Shown here piece after piece: positions 42,713 through 56,167 of a stretch of DNA of 64,000 bases. This stretch comes from Heliocidaris erythrogramma (taxonomy: Eukaryota > Echinodermata > Echinoidea > Camarodonta > Echinometridae). The notes under the pieces were generated by a model. The model was not told where the DNA came from. It did no database searches and saw only the letters and a list, made by a program, of their open reading frames with translations. Where the stretch lies: positions 17,054,615 to 17,118,614 of the forward strand of contig CM046868.1 of NCBI GenBank assembly GCA_025617745.1, given 5' to 3'. Numbering within the stretch: position 1 is the first letter of the stretch; every line of letters starts with the position of its first letter. The translations under genes and the position numbers were made by a program.

Positions 42713-44634
42713 ATGTCGAAGTCTCCGTCTAGGGCTGGCGTTCCCCAGTATTTTAATACTTATAAGGGGACTCGCCTAGCCTTGGAAGGTTGGCTGCGAG
42801 ATTTCATCTCGCACCAATGTTATCTTCCCCGGAGCTTCGACTAAGGTAAGTTAGGACCTACCTCGTGTACGGCTCGCCCCGTTATGAGTTCGTCGTCTGT
42901 TTTGACGACCAACTCATGCGGGATGAACCGAGAGAGTGAGTGCTGGGACTCGGCCAATACCTCTCTCGAAGATAGAGACTTGTATAACGGTGGGAGTGAG
43001 TGCCTTAGGCCAATACCTCTCACCGATAAAACTGTGGGTGTTATCCCTACCCACAGTTCGTCTCGCTCGAGCATCATTCCTCGCTCCCTAGCCATAGGTA
43101 TGTTCGCTCAGGGGTCGGCTCTTTTTGTTTCTCCGCACGCTTCTAACACAAGCAAGGCGGGAAAGAGTAAAGAGAGTCGTGATCTTCCAAAAGTACCCCC
43201 TCAGGGCCTACTACGGAGGCGGTGCCCGTTTCTAAGGGTAAAGGGAGCGATAAACATGCTCACCTGCCCAAGAAACGTAAGCACCAGAGTAGTGCCCAGC
43301 CATCAGGCGGGGCGGACTCTCTCCCCTTGACATCGACTGTGTGTTCACCTCATGTGTCAGGGGGGGGGGGGGGGGGCAAGAAGAAGAAGGTTAGCCCCCG
43401 AGGGGCGACTACTTCTTCTGAGTTGGGCGTCTCCCATGAACTTCTGAATTATCTCAAGATCATTGTGGAGCGGAGTGGTTGGTCAGACTCTGTGTCCGTA
43501 CCCCCACCACGCCTGACTCCAACCGCTCCCCCCAAGGGGGAAGGGGGGATACCTGTACCCACCCCGACCGAGGTCCGTTATCCGATCCGGATCCGGATCG
43601 GATACCGGTTTTTCCGGTTATCCGGCTAGGAACACTGGTTTCCCTTGTTTTACACCACTGCAACCAGTGGATTGGGATCCGGTTCCTGCTCTCAGGTATC
43701 CGGCTCATTGGGTTGGGTTCCAACACACAGGAGTCTTGCCGCCCCACTTCGGGCGTCTCCCGACCATGTTCAGCCTTGATCGTCCGGTCGGGGCTGCTCC
43801 CATTCCGGCGGCACTTGGTGCTCCGCCTGGGGAGGAATCCTGGGACTGCCTAAACCGCCCTTCTTGGGATCAGGTTTCTCAGTCTGGATTTTCGGAGGAT
43901 GATGCCTCTTCACAGGCTGAGATTACAGCCCACACCAGTCGGTCCTTGGCGGTAGAGACTCAAACCTGCTGGAGAAATATCTTCCCGACACTTTTTTGCA
44001 GAGTCGGGCTGATCCGGGACATCCGACTCTCCTTTTTCAAGGTGAGCGTCCCTCCAAGGGCATCCCTCTTACGGAGGACTTTAAGCGAGTCTACAATGAC
44101 TTCGCCTCACAGCCTCTTTCAATCCTTGGTAGGGTCCGTCCCTCGGCCAGGGAATTCACCTTCTCTCAACAGGACACTCTCGATTATTTTACGAGAAAGT
44201 CCTGTTCCAGTGACCTCTTACATGTAGGTGGTAGGCTTGTCAACCTTAAGAGTACACCTTACGCCAAATGGAGAAGTTCCGTCCTTAATGGAAGCTCATT
44301 CCAGGACTGGCCTGGGGCTGACTGCCTACTTTGGTACGCTCCTTTCCTTTCGCGCTAGGAGCCAGGAACTCGAGATGTCCGACTCGGACATCCTGTTTCT
44401 AGACCTAGCCCTCTTGTCCTTGACAGGCTCGTTGAGGTCAGAACTGTCTGTTCGACAGCAATAGCCACTAATGCTAGGAGGAAACTTGCTCTTTCCTCTC
44501 TGGGCATTGCGGATGCGGACATACCTGCCCTCCTGGCCAGTGTCCCGCACTCCGGCCAACATCTCTTTGGAGGTAAGGTGTCTGATGTGATTCAACTTAG
44601 GTTGATTCACGCAAGCAGGCGACGGAACTTCTGA
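42713..44634 (+). pseudogene. DIRS copy 2 gag-like ORF1, multiply frameshifted
   Basis: Starts MSKSPSRAGVPQYFNTYKG at 42713 after CAG|CC, then stops after about 43 codons. Frames switch through 42884-43330, 43222-43629 (KKRKHQSSAQPSGGADS; Gly run at about 43361-43377), 43667-44358 (DWPGADCLLWYAPF) and 44228-44464 (EMSDSDILFLDLALL). DIRS gag proteins are poorly conserved, so identity rests on position. It is homologous to copy 1 from about 16747 on. Confidence 0.6.
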
Positions 44635-45039
44635 AACGCCTCAAGTCCTCGGCTCCTAAGCCCCAGGCCCAGGCTATTTTTCCGCCTCCTAGGCGCGGTG
44701 GCCCTTCCAGCTATCAAGCCTCTCGTGCACCGCAAGTTCAGCCCAGTGCCCCACGCACACAGGGGGCCAGGGCGGAGCCTTCTCCTCGAGGTAGGAGAAG
44801 GCCTCGAAATCGCGGTCGGGGCCGTGGTTCGGCCCGCGATTCGCGGCGACTTTGAGGGTGCGCCCCGAGCGTTGGAGGAGAGGGTTGGCGGCCGTCTTCA
44901 GTACTTTCTTCCCGCTTGGGAAGAAATTACCGACGACTTTTCGTGCTCTCCATCGTGCGAGGAGGCTTCTGCATAAGACTCGCAGAGCCCCTCCCACACG
45001 GAGCCATCCGCCGCAACCCGCCTGCAATATCGCCCCCTT

Positions 45040-45382
45040 TTTCTAGAGCACATCTCCACCGAGATTCAAGAGCTGCTGGAAAAGGGCGCGATCGAAAGGG
45101 TAAGAGACCACCCCCATCTGTGTCTCTCCCCTATCTTTATAATTCCCAAACGCTCGGGGAAGCTCCGAATGATCTTGAATATGAAGGTCATAAATACGTT
45201 CATACCAAGAGAGCGTTTCCGCATGGAAACTTTGGCCTCGATTCTTCCGGCGATCAGACCGTCAGATGTGGCCATTTCGGTAGACTTGAAAGATGCTTAC
45301 TTTCACATACCGATACACCCTTCTTCAAGGGGCCTTCTAGTTTTCTCTTTTCAAGGCGAAACCTTCCGGTTCAAGGCCTTAA
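45040..45382 (+). pseudogene. DIRS copy 2 reverse transcriptase, N-terminal piece
   Basis: Frames here give LLEKGAIERV, FIIPKRSGKLRMILNMKVI, SVDLKDAYFHIPIHP and FSFQGETFRFKAL, matching copy 1 (17520-17855), with a shift near 45110 in a C run. The reading continues at 49514 after insertion I. Confidence 0.8.
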
Positions 45383-45469
45383 TTCGTCGCTCATTTCACG
45401 AAGTGGCACAAGTGCGCGCGGATCACGAAAAGTGCGTTCTGAGAAAATCGCGATTAAAGATTTGTAATC

Positions 45470-46560
45470 TTTAAAGCTATTAATATGGAGGGTTTTCTGG
45501 AATTAGATATAATAAATTGTACCTGAAACGAAAGAGCAGAATTTCCACTCACTAATCACATACAATACTTTAAAAAAGAAGACAAAATATGAATACTGGA
45601 AGGACTCAAACATTCGTGTCATTTCGTGAACGAAATCATACGCGTAATCCGCTGCGCGATTTAGTTCACGAAATGGCACAAGTGGACGCGCGCATGGTAT
45701 GCGCTGTTTATTCGCGAGTTAAAACGCAATTTATGAGATATTATTTGGGAAACCATTAATTTGATGTGGTTTTCGGAATTAGATATAATAAATTGTACAT
45801 GGAACGAAGGAGGGGAATTTCAACTAACTGTTCACATACAATTTTTTAAAAAAGAAGACAAAACATGAATACTGGAAGGACTCAAACATTCGTGTCATTT
45901 CGTGAACGAAATCATACGCGTAATCCGCTGCGTGATTTAGTTCACGAAATGGCACAATTGGACGCGCGCATGGTGTGCGCTGTTTATTCGCGAGTTAAAA
46001 GGCAATTGATGAGATATTATATGGGAAACCATTAATTTGATGTGGTTTTCGGAATTAGATATAATAAATTGTACATGGAACGAAGGAGGGGAATTTCAAC
46101 TAACTGTTCACATACAATTTTTTAAAAAAGAAGACAAAACATGAATACTGGAAGGATTCAAACGTTCGTGTCATTTCGTGAACGAAATCATACGCGTAAT
46201 CCGCTGCGCGATTTAGTTCACGAAATGGCACAATTGGACGCGCGCATGGTGTGCGCTGTTTATTCGCGAGTTAAAAGGCAGTTGATGAGATATTATTTGG
46301 GAAACCATTAATTTGATGTGGTTTTCGGAATTAGATATAATAAATTGTACATGGAACGAAGGAGGGGAATTTCAACTAACTGTTCACATACAATTTTTTA
46401 AAAAAGAAGACAAAACATGAATACTGGAAGGATTCAAACGTTCGTGTCATTTCGTGAACGAAATCATACGCGTAATCCGCTGCGCGATTTAGTTCACGAA
46501 ATGGCACAATTGGACGCGCGCATGGTGTGCGCTGTTTATTCGCGAGTAAAAACAGCAATT
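45470..46560 (+). repeat. 276-bp tandem units inside insertion I
   Basis: GAATACTGGAAGG recurs at 45591, 45867, 46143 and 46419, exactly 276 bp apart each time. Each unit holds the inverse pair CATTTCGTGAAC and GTTCACGAAATG around ATCATACGCGTAATCCGCTG; these words resemble the element's own terminal inverted repeat. Confidence 0.9.
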
Positions 46561-49500
46561 ATAAGATGGGAGGTTTAGAAATACTTGTTTGGTTGGTGCT
46601 TTTGAATAATATATAACAAATTGTACAAAAAACGAAAGAAGAGAATTTCCTTTCTCCAATTTGAGCAAATCACTCCCCACCTTTTGGTATTAGTATTGCT
46701 TTGCACAATGAAGCACACTGCATTTAGCCTTTCTCTAACTTCTCATTTTATCATGCTTCATCATTAATTTTCAATCCCAGTATTACTCTCTCTCTCTCTC
46801 TCCCTCTCTCTTTTAATTTTTCACCGAGCCTCATCTCGTGTGCTTACATTTCGAACACAAGTGCATGCATTTCTAAATACATAAATATTTTGACTTCAAC
46901 TATTATTCTAGGTTTTATTGAATAATTTAAAATTCGACAAAAAAAAATCATTTTGAAAGTACAAAAGTCAGTGAAGAGTAATAATTGAAAAGGGTAATTA
47001 AATAATTCAACACATTATCATTATTTTTACACATGCTAATATTTCGTACACAGAATAGCAGTTACCACTACTCTGCATCTGCACTCAATTGATTACAGAT
47101 TTTTACTAATATTATATTGATATTATGAATTTAAAGTTGATTCACGGTTTTTACTTAATAGTTTTAACTTGGAAAGTTAATTTTTAAAGCACAACGTCAA
47201 GAAAATCAATAATTTACCACAGTATTTTAACAAATTAAGCATTGTCTTACACATGTGCTTACAGTTTAAACACATAAGATTTGGACTGCATGTGCCGTCC
47301 TTTTTAGTAGACATTTGTGAATATGTTTTGAACTACTATCATGAAGGTTTTTACTGAAACACTTGCTTTCTATTTGATTTCATTAAACTTCATACGAATT
47401 ATGTCAGTGAATAAAATATTTAAAGCCGTTATATACTTTTTGGAAGATCCAACTTGTTTTCATCATTGTCAAACGTACTTATAACATTTCCGAATGACAC
47501 ATTGTAGGTCAGCAAGAGAATGCTACTAGCGAACAAATTACAATTAGCAATTACCCCATATACCTCTGCAAGGACAAAATATGAGGAAAATTTACTCTCA
47601 GACTTGCATTACTATTCACTATATACCACTACTATAAACTGGTAATGGTGAATATTATACATTATGACAGTGGAAAATGATTGACCACAGCAACTGTATG
47701 AAAACAGATAAGAGATAATTTCTGAGAGTTTTCTATATCAATTTATAAAGAGAATGTAAAAAAAAAATGTTACACAATTATTCTGTACTCAAGGTTATCA
47801 ACCATTTTAAAATCAGAAAAAAAAAATACAAAATCATGTTAATTGATAAAGTTAAATTTATTGAAAAAAATCTATATACCTAAAACAGGCTTCCTTCATA
47901 AATTAAAAATAATGCAGTCATCGTGAAGATTTGCTTAACAAAATATAATTATGAGTTCGTCGTTAATACTTACATCTATCATATCTCTACTATAAGCTAA
48001 GCTTCAACTTAAAGAAAAAATGGAAGTGTTAGTGCGGACAAATACGCCAGCATCTTAGTAAATGTCTGTGAATACATACATTAGTCACCCCACCCTTTCA
48101 ATGTTGGCACAAGTTCTCAGAGATGTGAGTTGATTTTAGTCAATCTTTCTTGTAATCAACAAATCAGAATTACTATTATACAAATATCTTTGTGACTTAT
48201 ATTACCACAAAAGATCTGAAAATCATCATCACCTCAACGCTCTAGTTGGAAATATCTACATCACAAATACAATTTCTTACGCAAGTTAATTATAAGGTAA
48301 TACAACATATACAGCATATACAACATACAAGATATCTCTCAACATACAATATATAATACAACATATACAACATACAACATACCTCTCAACATACTATATA
48401 TCTCTAAAAGTTACAATATATCTCTAAATGCTTCCGAGCAAACAAATTATAATTCTTAATCTCCCCCAAAAAATGTTCTTTCATAATAATCCTGAATATT
48501 CGCGATCGCGAAAGAGCTCTATTTACAAATACTGCACTGGCCCCGCGGCCAGCACAAGCGAAAAGAAAGTAGATCACTGTTGTCTAATGTTGATAAAATA
48601 AGAGTCAAATCTGCTGTTTGCCAGATAAAGAAAATAGATGAGTAAATGAAGATGCGATGTCCAAATGTTGGTAGTCCTAGGTTGTGAATGTGTGACTCAG
48701 TTTAAAAAGAACGTGTTCTCTAGATGAAAACTTCCTACTAAGTGAAAAACTAAAAGTCCATGTGCTCAGTAAACTCATGTCATTGGAAGGTTTGTATCCA
48801 GGCAACAAAACAAGTTCTATTATAAGGGAGTGAAGCAATGAAGAATGTAGAACATGTGTAGGAGTTGAATAAGAAGAAGGTCTTTGGTACTGTCCAGTGA
48901 GGAAGTGAGCAGTTGAATGAACTTTAACCAGCTGATCCACATAAACAAACTATGATCAAGCTTTGATCAGTCCTGTCTGTCTAATATAAACAAATGAGTG
49001 AAGTTGCTACAATACCACCTGTTTAGTGCGGAAGCTGGCGGTAAAATGCTTGGTTATCTGGATGATTGATGACGGGGATGCGTCCAGAACAGAGAGTTAG
49101 CAAATCTTCATATTTGCTTTGAGAGAGTTTTGGAGGGCCAGCCTGATACAAACACTGTGGTTCTGGGTCATTGGGATTTTTTTTATGAACAAGCCGAAAA
49201 TGAAAGTATAAGATTAGCTCGAGGAAGCACGCACGTCTTCATAATACATACAAAGAACGAGGCGCGCGCACGAAAACACACGGTTCGCAGTGCGCGCGCC
49301 GTCTTGTGCCGGTTCGTGAAATTATGAATCTGCATTTGCATGGCTCGTGTCACTTTCAGCACGACGTGTTTTTGCATAAATAAACATAATTATTACTCGA
49401 AATTTAGTGAAATGGTAGAACATGGCTAGTAGATCGTAAAAATGAAGAAAACTCAAAATTGACTATATACGCGATTTTGGGCCTTTGTGCCACTTCGTGA
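46561..49500. other. AT-rich interior of insertion I
   Basis: No supported gene. CTCTCT microsatellite at 46787-46812; ACATATACAACATACAA repeats at 48300-48420. A minus-strand frame at 48677-48940 has no recognisable motif. Confidence 0.5.
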
Positions 49501-49513
49501 AATGAGCGACGAA

Positions 49514-49746
49514 TTTTCGGCCTGAATCCGGCTCCTCGAGTTTTTACTCGAGTAGTCTCTGCCCTAGCCGCTTTCCTCAGGTATCGCGGTCTGAGACTTT
49601 CCACTTATCTGGACGACTGGCTCCTGGTGGCGAGCTCTGTGTCCGTCCTTCAGTCACACATGGACCTACTTCTCCGTACTACGCAAGAAGTAGGATTCAA
49701 AATAGTCAACTGGGACAAGTCGGAGTTGACTCCTACCCGCAGACCC
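49514..49746 (+). pseudogene. DIRS copy 2 reverse transcriptase, middle piece
   Basis: TTCGGCCTGAATCCGGCTCC onward equals copy 1 from about 17858: LSTYLDDWLLVASSVSVLQS includes the catalytic LDD box. It stops at the codons for TRRP (49746), where insertion II begins. The RT end, RNase H and YR start are absent. Confidence 0.85.
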
Positions 49747-52700
49747 TGATAGCAGACGGACGTCTTAAAGACGTCGTATATTGGTCGTATTCTGGTCAAC
49801 TGGTCATACGTCGTATGAACGACGTTATCACGACGTCTTCGTGACGACTTTCTAAGACGAGTATGTATTGTCTTATTTGGATGACTAGTTTATGACGTGA
49901 TTTTGACGTCAATTATTTACCACTTATATGATTGATTATTCATGACCAAAAAACGACGTAATTATTACGTCACTGCATTGACCACCCGCGACCAGCTACA
50001 ATCATGACTAGTTAATGACGTGATTTTGACGTCAAGTATTTACCACTTATATGAAGGATTTTTCAAGACCAAAAACGACGTAATTATTACGTCACTTCAT
50101 TGCCAGCTCACGACCAGTTACGAATTGCATCATCCATGACCATTTCTTGACGTGATTTTGACGTCAATTATTTACCACTTATAAACGATAATTCAAGACC
50201 CCCAAAAAGACGTAATTATCAGGTCACTTCATTGCCAACTCACGACCAGTTAAGAATTGCACTATCCATGACTAGTTCATGACGTGATTTTGACGTCAAT
50301 TATTTACCACTTATTTGAACGATTATTCAAGACCAAAAGACGACGTAATTATTACGTCACTTCATTGCCAACTCACGACCAATTAAGAATCGCACTATCC
50401 ATTACTATTTCATGACGTGATTTTGACGTCAATTATTTACCACTTATATGAACGATTATTCAAGACCAAAAAACGACGTAATTATTACGTTACTTCATTT
50501 CCAACTCACGGCCAGCTACGAATGACTAGTTCATGACGTGATTTTGACGTCAGTTATTTTCCACTTATATGAACTATTCAAGACCAAAAACGACGTAATT
50601 ATTACGTCACTTCATTGCCAACTCACAACCAGCTACGAATGACTAGTTCACGACGTGATTTTGACGTCAAGTATTTACCACTTGTTTAACGATTATTCAA
50701 GACCAAAAAACGACGTAATTATTGCGTGACTTCAATTCCAACTCACGACCAGCTAAGAATGACTAGTTCATGACGTGATTTTGACGTCACTTATTTACCA
50801 CTTATGAACGATTATTCAAGACCAAAAGACGACGTAAGTATTACGCACTATCCATTACTATTTCATGACGTGATTTTGACGTCACTTATTTACCACTTAT
50901 GAACGATTATTCAAGACCAAAAGACGACGTAATTATTACGCACTATCCATTACTATTTCATGACGTGATTTTGACGTCAATTATTTACCACTTATATGAA
51001 CGATTATTCAAGACCAAAAAACGACGTAATTATTACGTGACTTCATTTCCAACTCACGGGCAGCTACGAATGCCTAGTTCATGACATGATTTTGACGTCA
51101 CTTATTTACCACTTATGAACGATTATTCAAGACCAAAAGACGACGTAATTATTACGCACTATCCATTACTGTTTCATGACGTGGTTTTGACGTCAATTAT
51201 TTACCACTTATATGAACGATTATTCAAGACCAAAAAACGACGTAATTATTACGTCACTTCATTTCCAACTCACGGCCAGCTACGAATGCCTAGTTCATGA
51301 CGTGATTTTGACGTCAAGTATTTACCACCTGTTTAACGATTATTCAAGACCAAAATTAGACGTTAATATTATGTGACTTCAATTCCAACTCACGATCAGC
51401 TACGAATGACTAGTTCACGACGTGATTTTGGCGTCAGTTATTTTCTACTTATATGAACAATTCAAGACCAAAAAACGACGTAATTATTATGTCACTTCAT
51501 AGCAAGCTGACGATCAGCTATTTCACCATCCATGACTAATCCGTGACGTGATGGTGACGCCAATTATTTACCACTTATGAACGATTATTCAAAACCAAAA
51601 AACGACGCAGTTATCACGTCATGTCATTGCCAACCCACGACCAGTTAAGAATCGCACTATCCGTTACTATTTCATGACGTGATTTTAGCGTAAATTATTT
51701 ACCACTTATATGAACGATTATTCAAGACCAAAAAACGACGTAATTATTACGTGACTTCATTTCCAACTCACAGCCAGCTACGAATGACTAGTTCATGACG
51801 TGATTTTGACGTTGAGTATTTACCATTTGTTTAACGCTTATTCAAGACCAAAAATCGACGTTAATATTACGTGACTTCTATTCCAACTCACATGACGTGA
51901 TTTTGACGTCAGTTATTTTCCACTTATATGAACAATTCAAGACCTATTAAAAAACGACGTAATTATAACGTCACTTCATTGCCAACTCACGACCAGCTAA
52001 GAATGACTAGTTCAATGACGTGATTTCGACGTCAAGTATTTACCACTTGTTTAACGATTATTCAAGACCTAAAATCGACGTTAATATTACGTGACTTCAC
52101 GACCAGCTAAGAATGACTAGTTCATGACGTGATTTTGACGTCAAGTATTTACCACTTGTTTAACGATTATTCAAGACCAAAAAACGACGTGATTATTACG
52201 TGACTATCCATTACTATTTCATGACGTGATTTTGAAGTCAATTATTTACCACTTATATGAACGATTATTCAAGACCAAAAAACGACGTAATTATTACGTC
52301 ACTTCATTTCCAACTCACGGCCAGCTACGAATGATAAGTTCATGACGTGATTTTGACGTCAAGTATATACCACTTGTTTAACGCTTATTCAAGACCAAAA
52401 ATCGACGTTAATATTATGTGACTTCAATTCCAACTCACGATCAGCTAAGAGTGACTAGTTCATGACGTGATTTTGACGTCACTTATTTACCACTTATGAA
52501 CGATTATTCAAGACCAAAAGACGACGTAATTATTACGCACTATCCATTACTGTTTCATGACGTGGTTTTGACGTCAATTATTTACCACTTATATGAACGA
52601 TTATTCAAGACCAAAAAACGACGTAATTATTACGTTATTTCATTTCCAACTCACGGCCAGCTACGAATGCCTAGTATATGACGTGATTTCGACGTCGAGT

Positions 52701-54265
52701 ATTTACCACCTGTATAACGATTATTCAAGACCAAAAATTTTGACGTCACTTATTTACCACTTATGAACGATTATTCAAGACCAAAAGACGACGTAATTAT
52801 TACGCACTGTCCATTACTGTTTCATGACGTGGTTTTGACGTCAATTATTTACCACTTATATGAACGATTATTCAAGACCAAAAAACGACGTAATTATTAC
52901 GTTACTTCATTTCCAACTCACGGCCAGCTACGAATGCCTAGTTCATGACGTGATTTCGACGTCAAGTATTTACCACCTGTTTAACGATTATTCAAGACCA
53001 AAAAAAGACGTTAATATTATGTGACTTCAATTCCAACTCACGATCAGCTAAGAGTGACTAGTTCATGACGTGATTTTGACGTCAGTTATTTTCCACTTAT
53101 ATGAACAATTTAAGACCAAAAAACGACGTAATTATTACGTCACTTCATTGCAAGCTGACGATCAGCTATTTCACCATCCATGACTAATCCCTGACATGAT
53201 GTTGACGTCAATTATTTACCACTTACGAACGATTATTCGAAACCAAAAACGACGCAGTTATCACGTCATGTCATTGCCAACCCACGACCAGTTAAGAATC
53301 GCACTATCCGTTACTATTTCATGACGTGATTTTAGCGTAAATTATTTACCACTTACATGAACGATTATTCAAGACCAAAAAACGACGTAATTATTACGTG
53401 ACTTCAATTCCAACTCACGGCCAGCTACGAATGCCTAGTTCATGACGTGATTTTGACGTCAAGTATTTACCACCTGTTTAATTATTATTGAAGACCAAAA
53501 ATCGACGTTGATATTACGTGACTTAAATTGCAACTCACGACCAGCTAAGAATGACTAGTTCATGACGTGATTTTGACGTCAATTATTTACCACTTATGAA
53601 CGATTATTCAAGACCAAAAGACGACGTAATTATTACGCACTATCCATTACTATTTCATGACGTGGTTTTGACGTCAATTATTTACCACTTATATGAACGA
53701 TTATTCAAGACCAAAAAACGACGTAATTATTACGTCACTTCATTGCCAACTCACGACCAGCTACGAATGGCTAGTTCACGACGCGATTTTAACGTCAAGT
53801 ATTTACCACTTGTTTAATGATTATTGAAGACCAAAAATCGACGTTGATATTACGTGACTTAAATTGCAACTCACGACCAGCTAAGGATGACTAGTTCATG
53901 ACGTGACTTTGACGTCAAGTATTTACCACTTGTTTAACGATTATTCAAGACCAAAATTCGACGTTAATATTACGTGACTTCCATTCCAACTCACGACCAG
54001 CTAAGAATGACTAGTTCATGACGTGATTTTGACGTCAATTATTTACCACTTATATGAACAATTATTCAAGACCAAAAAAAACACCTAATTATTACGTGAC
54101 TTCATTGCCAACTGACGACCAGCTCCGAATGACTAGTTCATGACGTAATTTTATTTACCACTTGTGAACGATTATTTGGGAACGGTTTGGGATTAATTAG
54201 ACAATGTCTATATTTTTTTTAATGACTAGTTCATGACGTGATTTTGACGTCAATATACAACTTAT
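49747..54265 (+). repeat. 4.5-kb array of about 120-bp units with TGACGTCA palindromes
   Basis: Units of about 100-135 bp share CATGACGTGATTTTGACGTC, AATTATTTACCACTTAT, GAACGATTATTCAAGACCAA, ACGACGTAATTATTACGTCA and CAACTCACGACCAGCTACGA. More than 25 units by eye keep a perfect TGACGTCA. Some 210-270-bp sub-blocks are repeated whole (50895, 51111, 52492, 52759, 53592). The 61-residue frames repeated here are by-products. Confidence 0.95.
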
Positions 54266-54541
54266 GGTTCGATATGTGCCCTAGAAAAAAGGATATCAGA
54301 ACGTGCATTCGCTAGACTTTGGATATAAAAGCTAAATAATTTTTTGCTATTGCAAACATAAGGGAAAGAAGAAGAAAGGATAATTAATACAATTAAATGA
54401 TACAGTATTGACTGCAGGCTACGTCATCGAGCCACTCAACTAGCGCGTGATATTGATACACGGCTAGCCTGGCAGGCTAGGCATGCACGGCCGGTACCTT
54501 CTGAAGGTACGCAATGTATACAATTATCTTGCTGACATAAT

Positions 54542-54577
<36 letters not shown>

Positions 54578-56167
54578 GTGATCGTTTTACTCGTCCGTCG
54601 TTTCACGTGCGTGCATTGCCGCGCTGCTCGACTCAGCGTGGAGTGTGTGCATGTGAAAAATAGCAGTGGAACAGGTTACTCTAACTTCTTAGGCATACGA
54701 ACTCGTCTTCGTTGATCTTCTAAAGACCTTCCATCAAAGTTTAAGTTCAGGTTTCGTGGCAAGTAAGTTAGGTATTCACACCACACTGTGCATTATGTGT
54801 AGCTAAGACAGTAACAGATAGACACTAGGAACACGATGCATGCAATGACAAAAGAGAGCGGACAAAATATACAGATCCTCATTGTACCCTCCACAATTGT
54901 TCTGGTAGACAAAAGAACATCCCTTCATTGCTAATATGTAAGATAAGTAGAACAGGTGAATATGCATGTGACACCAGCAGCTCTACATAATCTTACATAA
55001 TATCAATGAAGGGATATTCTTTTGTCTACCAGAGCAAGTGTGGAAGGTACAATGAGGAGCTGTATATTTTGTCCGCTTCTTTGTTTGCCATGTTCATAGT
55101 GAGACAACGTGTGTTATTATTAGTCACACTGTTTGTAGAACTGTCAGTATACTATCAATCACATTTGTCAAGTGACCGTTATTATACATTACAGTCGAAA
55201 TTATGCATCTGCTGAGTGCTGTATTTTGTCATTTTCATGGGACATTAAATTATATATACAATTACAAATTATCATTTAGTGATCATTTAAATACTGCCAG
55301 AGTTAAGTCTACTTACATTGAAGTAAACATCGAAATAAGTAGACTAAATACTAACTGTAATGCAGTGTACCCTATAGGCTATGTTTTTTGTCCAATAATA
55401 TTGTTACTAACGTTACTGTAATATTAAACTGTTAGAGTTAGAGTGAAGTGCTTTTAAATATAAGGCACCATCAGGCAAGTCTCTGATGAATTTATTCCTT
55501 CATTTGATTTATTTATTAGTTTATGTCACTTATTCTTTTCTTGGGGGGGGGGCATTCATGATGGCACCTCGATCTGTTCATACGTACATTTCAGAAAAAA
55601 GAGTGAAACATTCGAAATTTCTAAACAAACCAAACATATTCTATGATTGTCTTTTATTGCCTATACTCCTGTTAGGGCCTGTAGGTGCATTATGTTTTCA
55701 GGTTGTCGGTCCATCCATCTGCCTGAACAAAATCGCACCTACACAATATCAAGAGAACCCTTGGATGAATGTTGTTCCTATTTGGCTCAGGGAAACCGGC
55801 AGTGCATGACACGAGATGAGCCGATTAGATCGTGGGCAAATATGGCCCAGTTCAAAGCTTATGAAATTTACTCCCAAATGTCACATCAAATGTGTTTCTA
55901 AATGAAAAATGTCATGAAATTGAAGGTAGAAAATTAGGGGGAAATAAATAATTTGCCTAAAATTGTATGGTGTCAGGCAGAAATCAAAAGAGACATTTTG
56001 GTATTTTTTTCAGTCTCAACATCGCCTTTGATTAGGCAACTAGACATTGGTGCTATATAAATACCCTGATTGGATTGGAATGTACAATATTTACGATTGA
56101 ATAAGGAAAAAATACAAAAAAGAAACAAAAATAAATGCTCTCATATTTCAATTTAATTTCAGAATAG
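54266..56167. other. AT-rich region before the DUF4806-like gene
   Basis: T31 run at 54544-54574. No clear exon, though TTATGTTTTCAG at about 55692-55703 followed by an open frame (SREPLDECCSYLAQGN...) could be an acceptor and upstream exon; support is weak. Contains the inverted repeat at 54857-55077. Confidence 0.4.
54857..55077. repeat. Imperfect palindrome, about 74-bp arms
   Basis: Arms 54857-54930 and 55004-55077 pair: AGCGGACAAAATATACAG with CTGTATATTTTGTCCGCT, GGTAGACAAAAGAA with TTCTTTTGTCTACC, and CCTTCATTG with CAATGAAGG, across a 73-bp spacer. No gene; possibly a small foldback element. Confidence 0.8.

Larger units (their letters stand above)
42079..45382 (+). mobile_element. 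DIRS copy 2, left part (ITR, gag-like ORF, RT start)
   Basis: The left inverted terminal repeat is at about 42118-42255: TTTGCTAGTTTCCCAAACTA, GCCGTCATTCGAGAAAA and ACTCCCCGTCCACCAATCC are inverse to 63060-63190. The flanking AATCGATGTATCTACCTA (about 42096) is inverse to the internal complementary region near 62910. The gag-like ORF and first third of the RT follow. The element is cut at 45382 by insertion I within the RT codons for FKAL. Confidence 0.85.
45383..49513. mobile_element. Insertion I: about 4.1-kb TIR element without visible transposase
   Basis: Begins TTCGTCGCTCATTTCACGAA GTGGCACAA and ends with the inverse ...TTGTGCCAC TTCGTGAAATGAGCGACGAA, about 29 bp of inverted repeat, splitting the DIRS RT; AATT may be the target duplication (at 45381 and 49512). 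Left 1.1 kb is tandem 276-bp units; the remaining 2.9 kb is AT-rich without recognisable domains. Non-autonomous DNA transposon, superfamily unassigned. Confidence 0.8.

Noticed and set aside
48677..48940. 87-residue minus-strand frame in insertion I as a transposase remnant
   Set aside because: No DDE or zinc motif; composition like the surrounding AT-rich DNA.
50899..53817. Five nearly identical 61-73-residue frames starting MNDYSRPKDD
   Set aside because: They are translations of the same satellite unit, share its period and vary with it; no sign of selection for protein.
49747..54265. CRISPR-like repeat-spacer array
   Set aside because: Units are tandem and continuous without unique spacers, and the DNA is clearly eukaryotic.
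55486..55901. Two overlapping frames near 55.5-55.9 kb as coding exons of the DUF4806-like gene
   Set aside because: An acceptor-like TTTTCAG is present, but there is no family motif, both frames end in stops and the phase with exon a cannot be shown.
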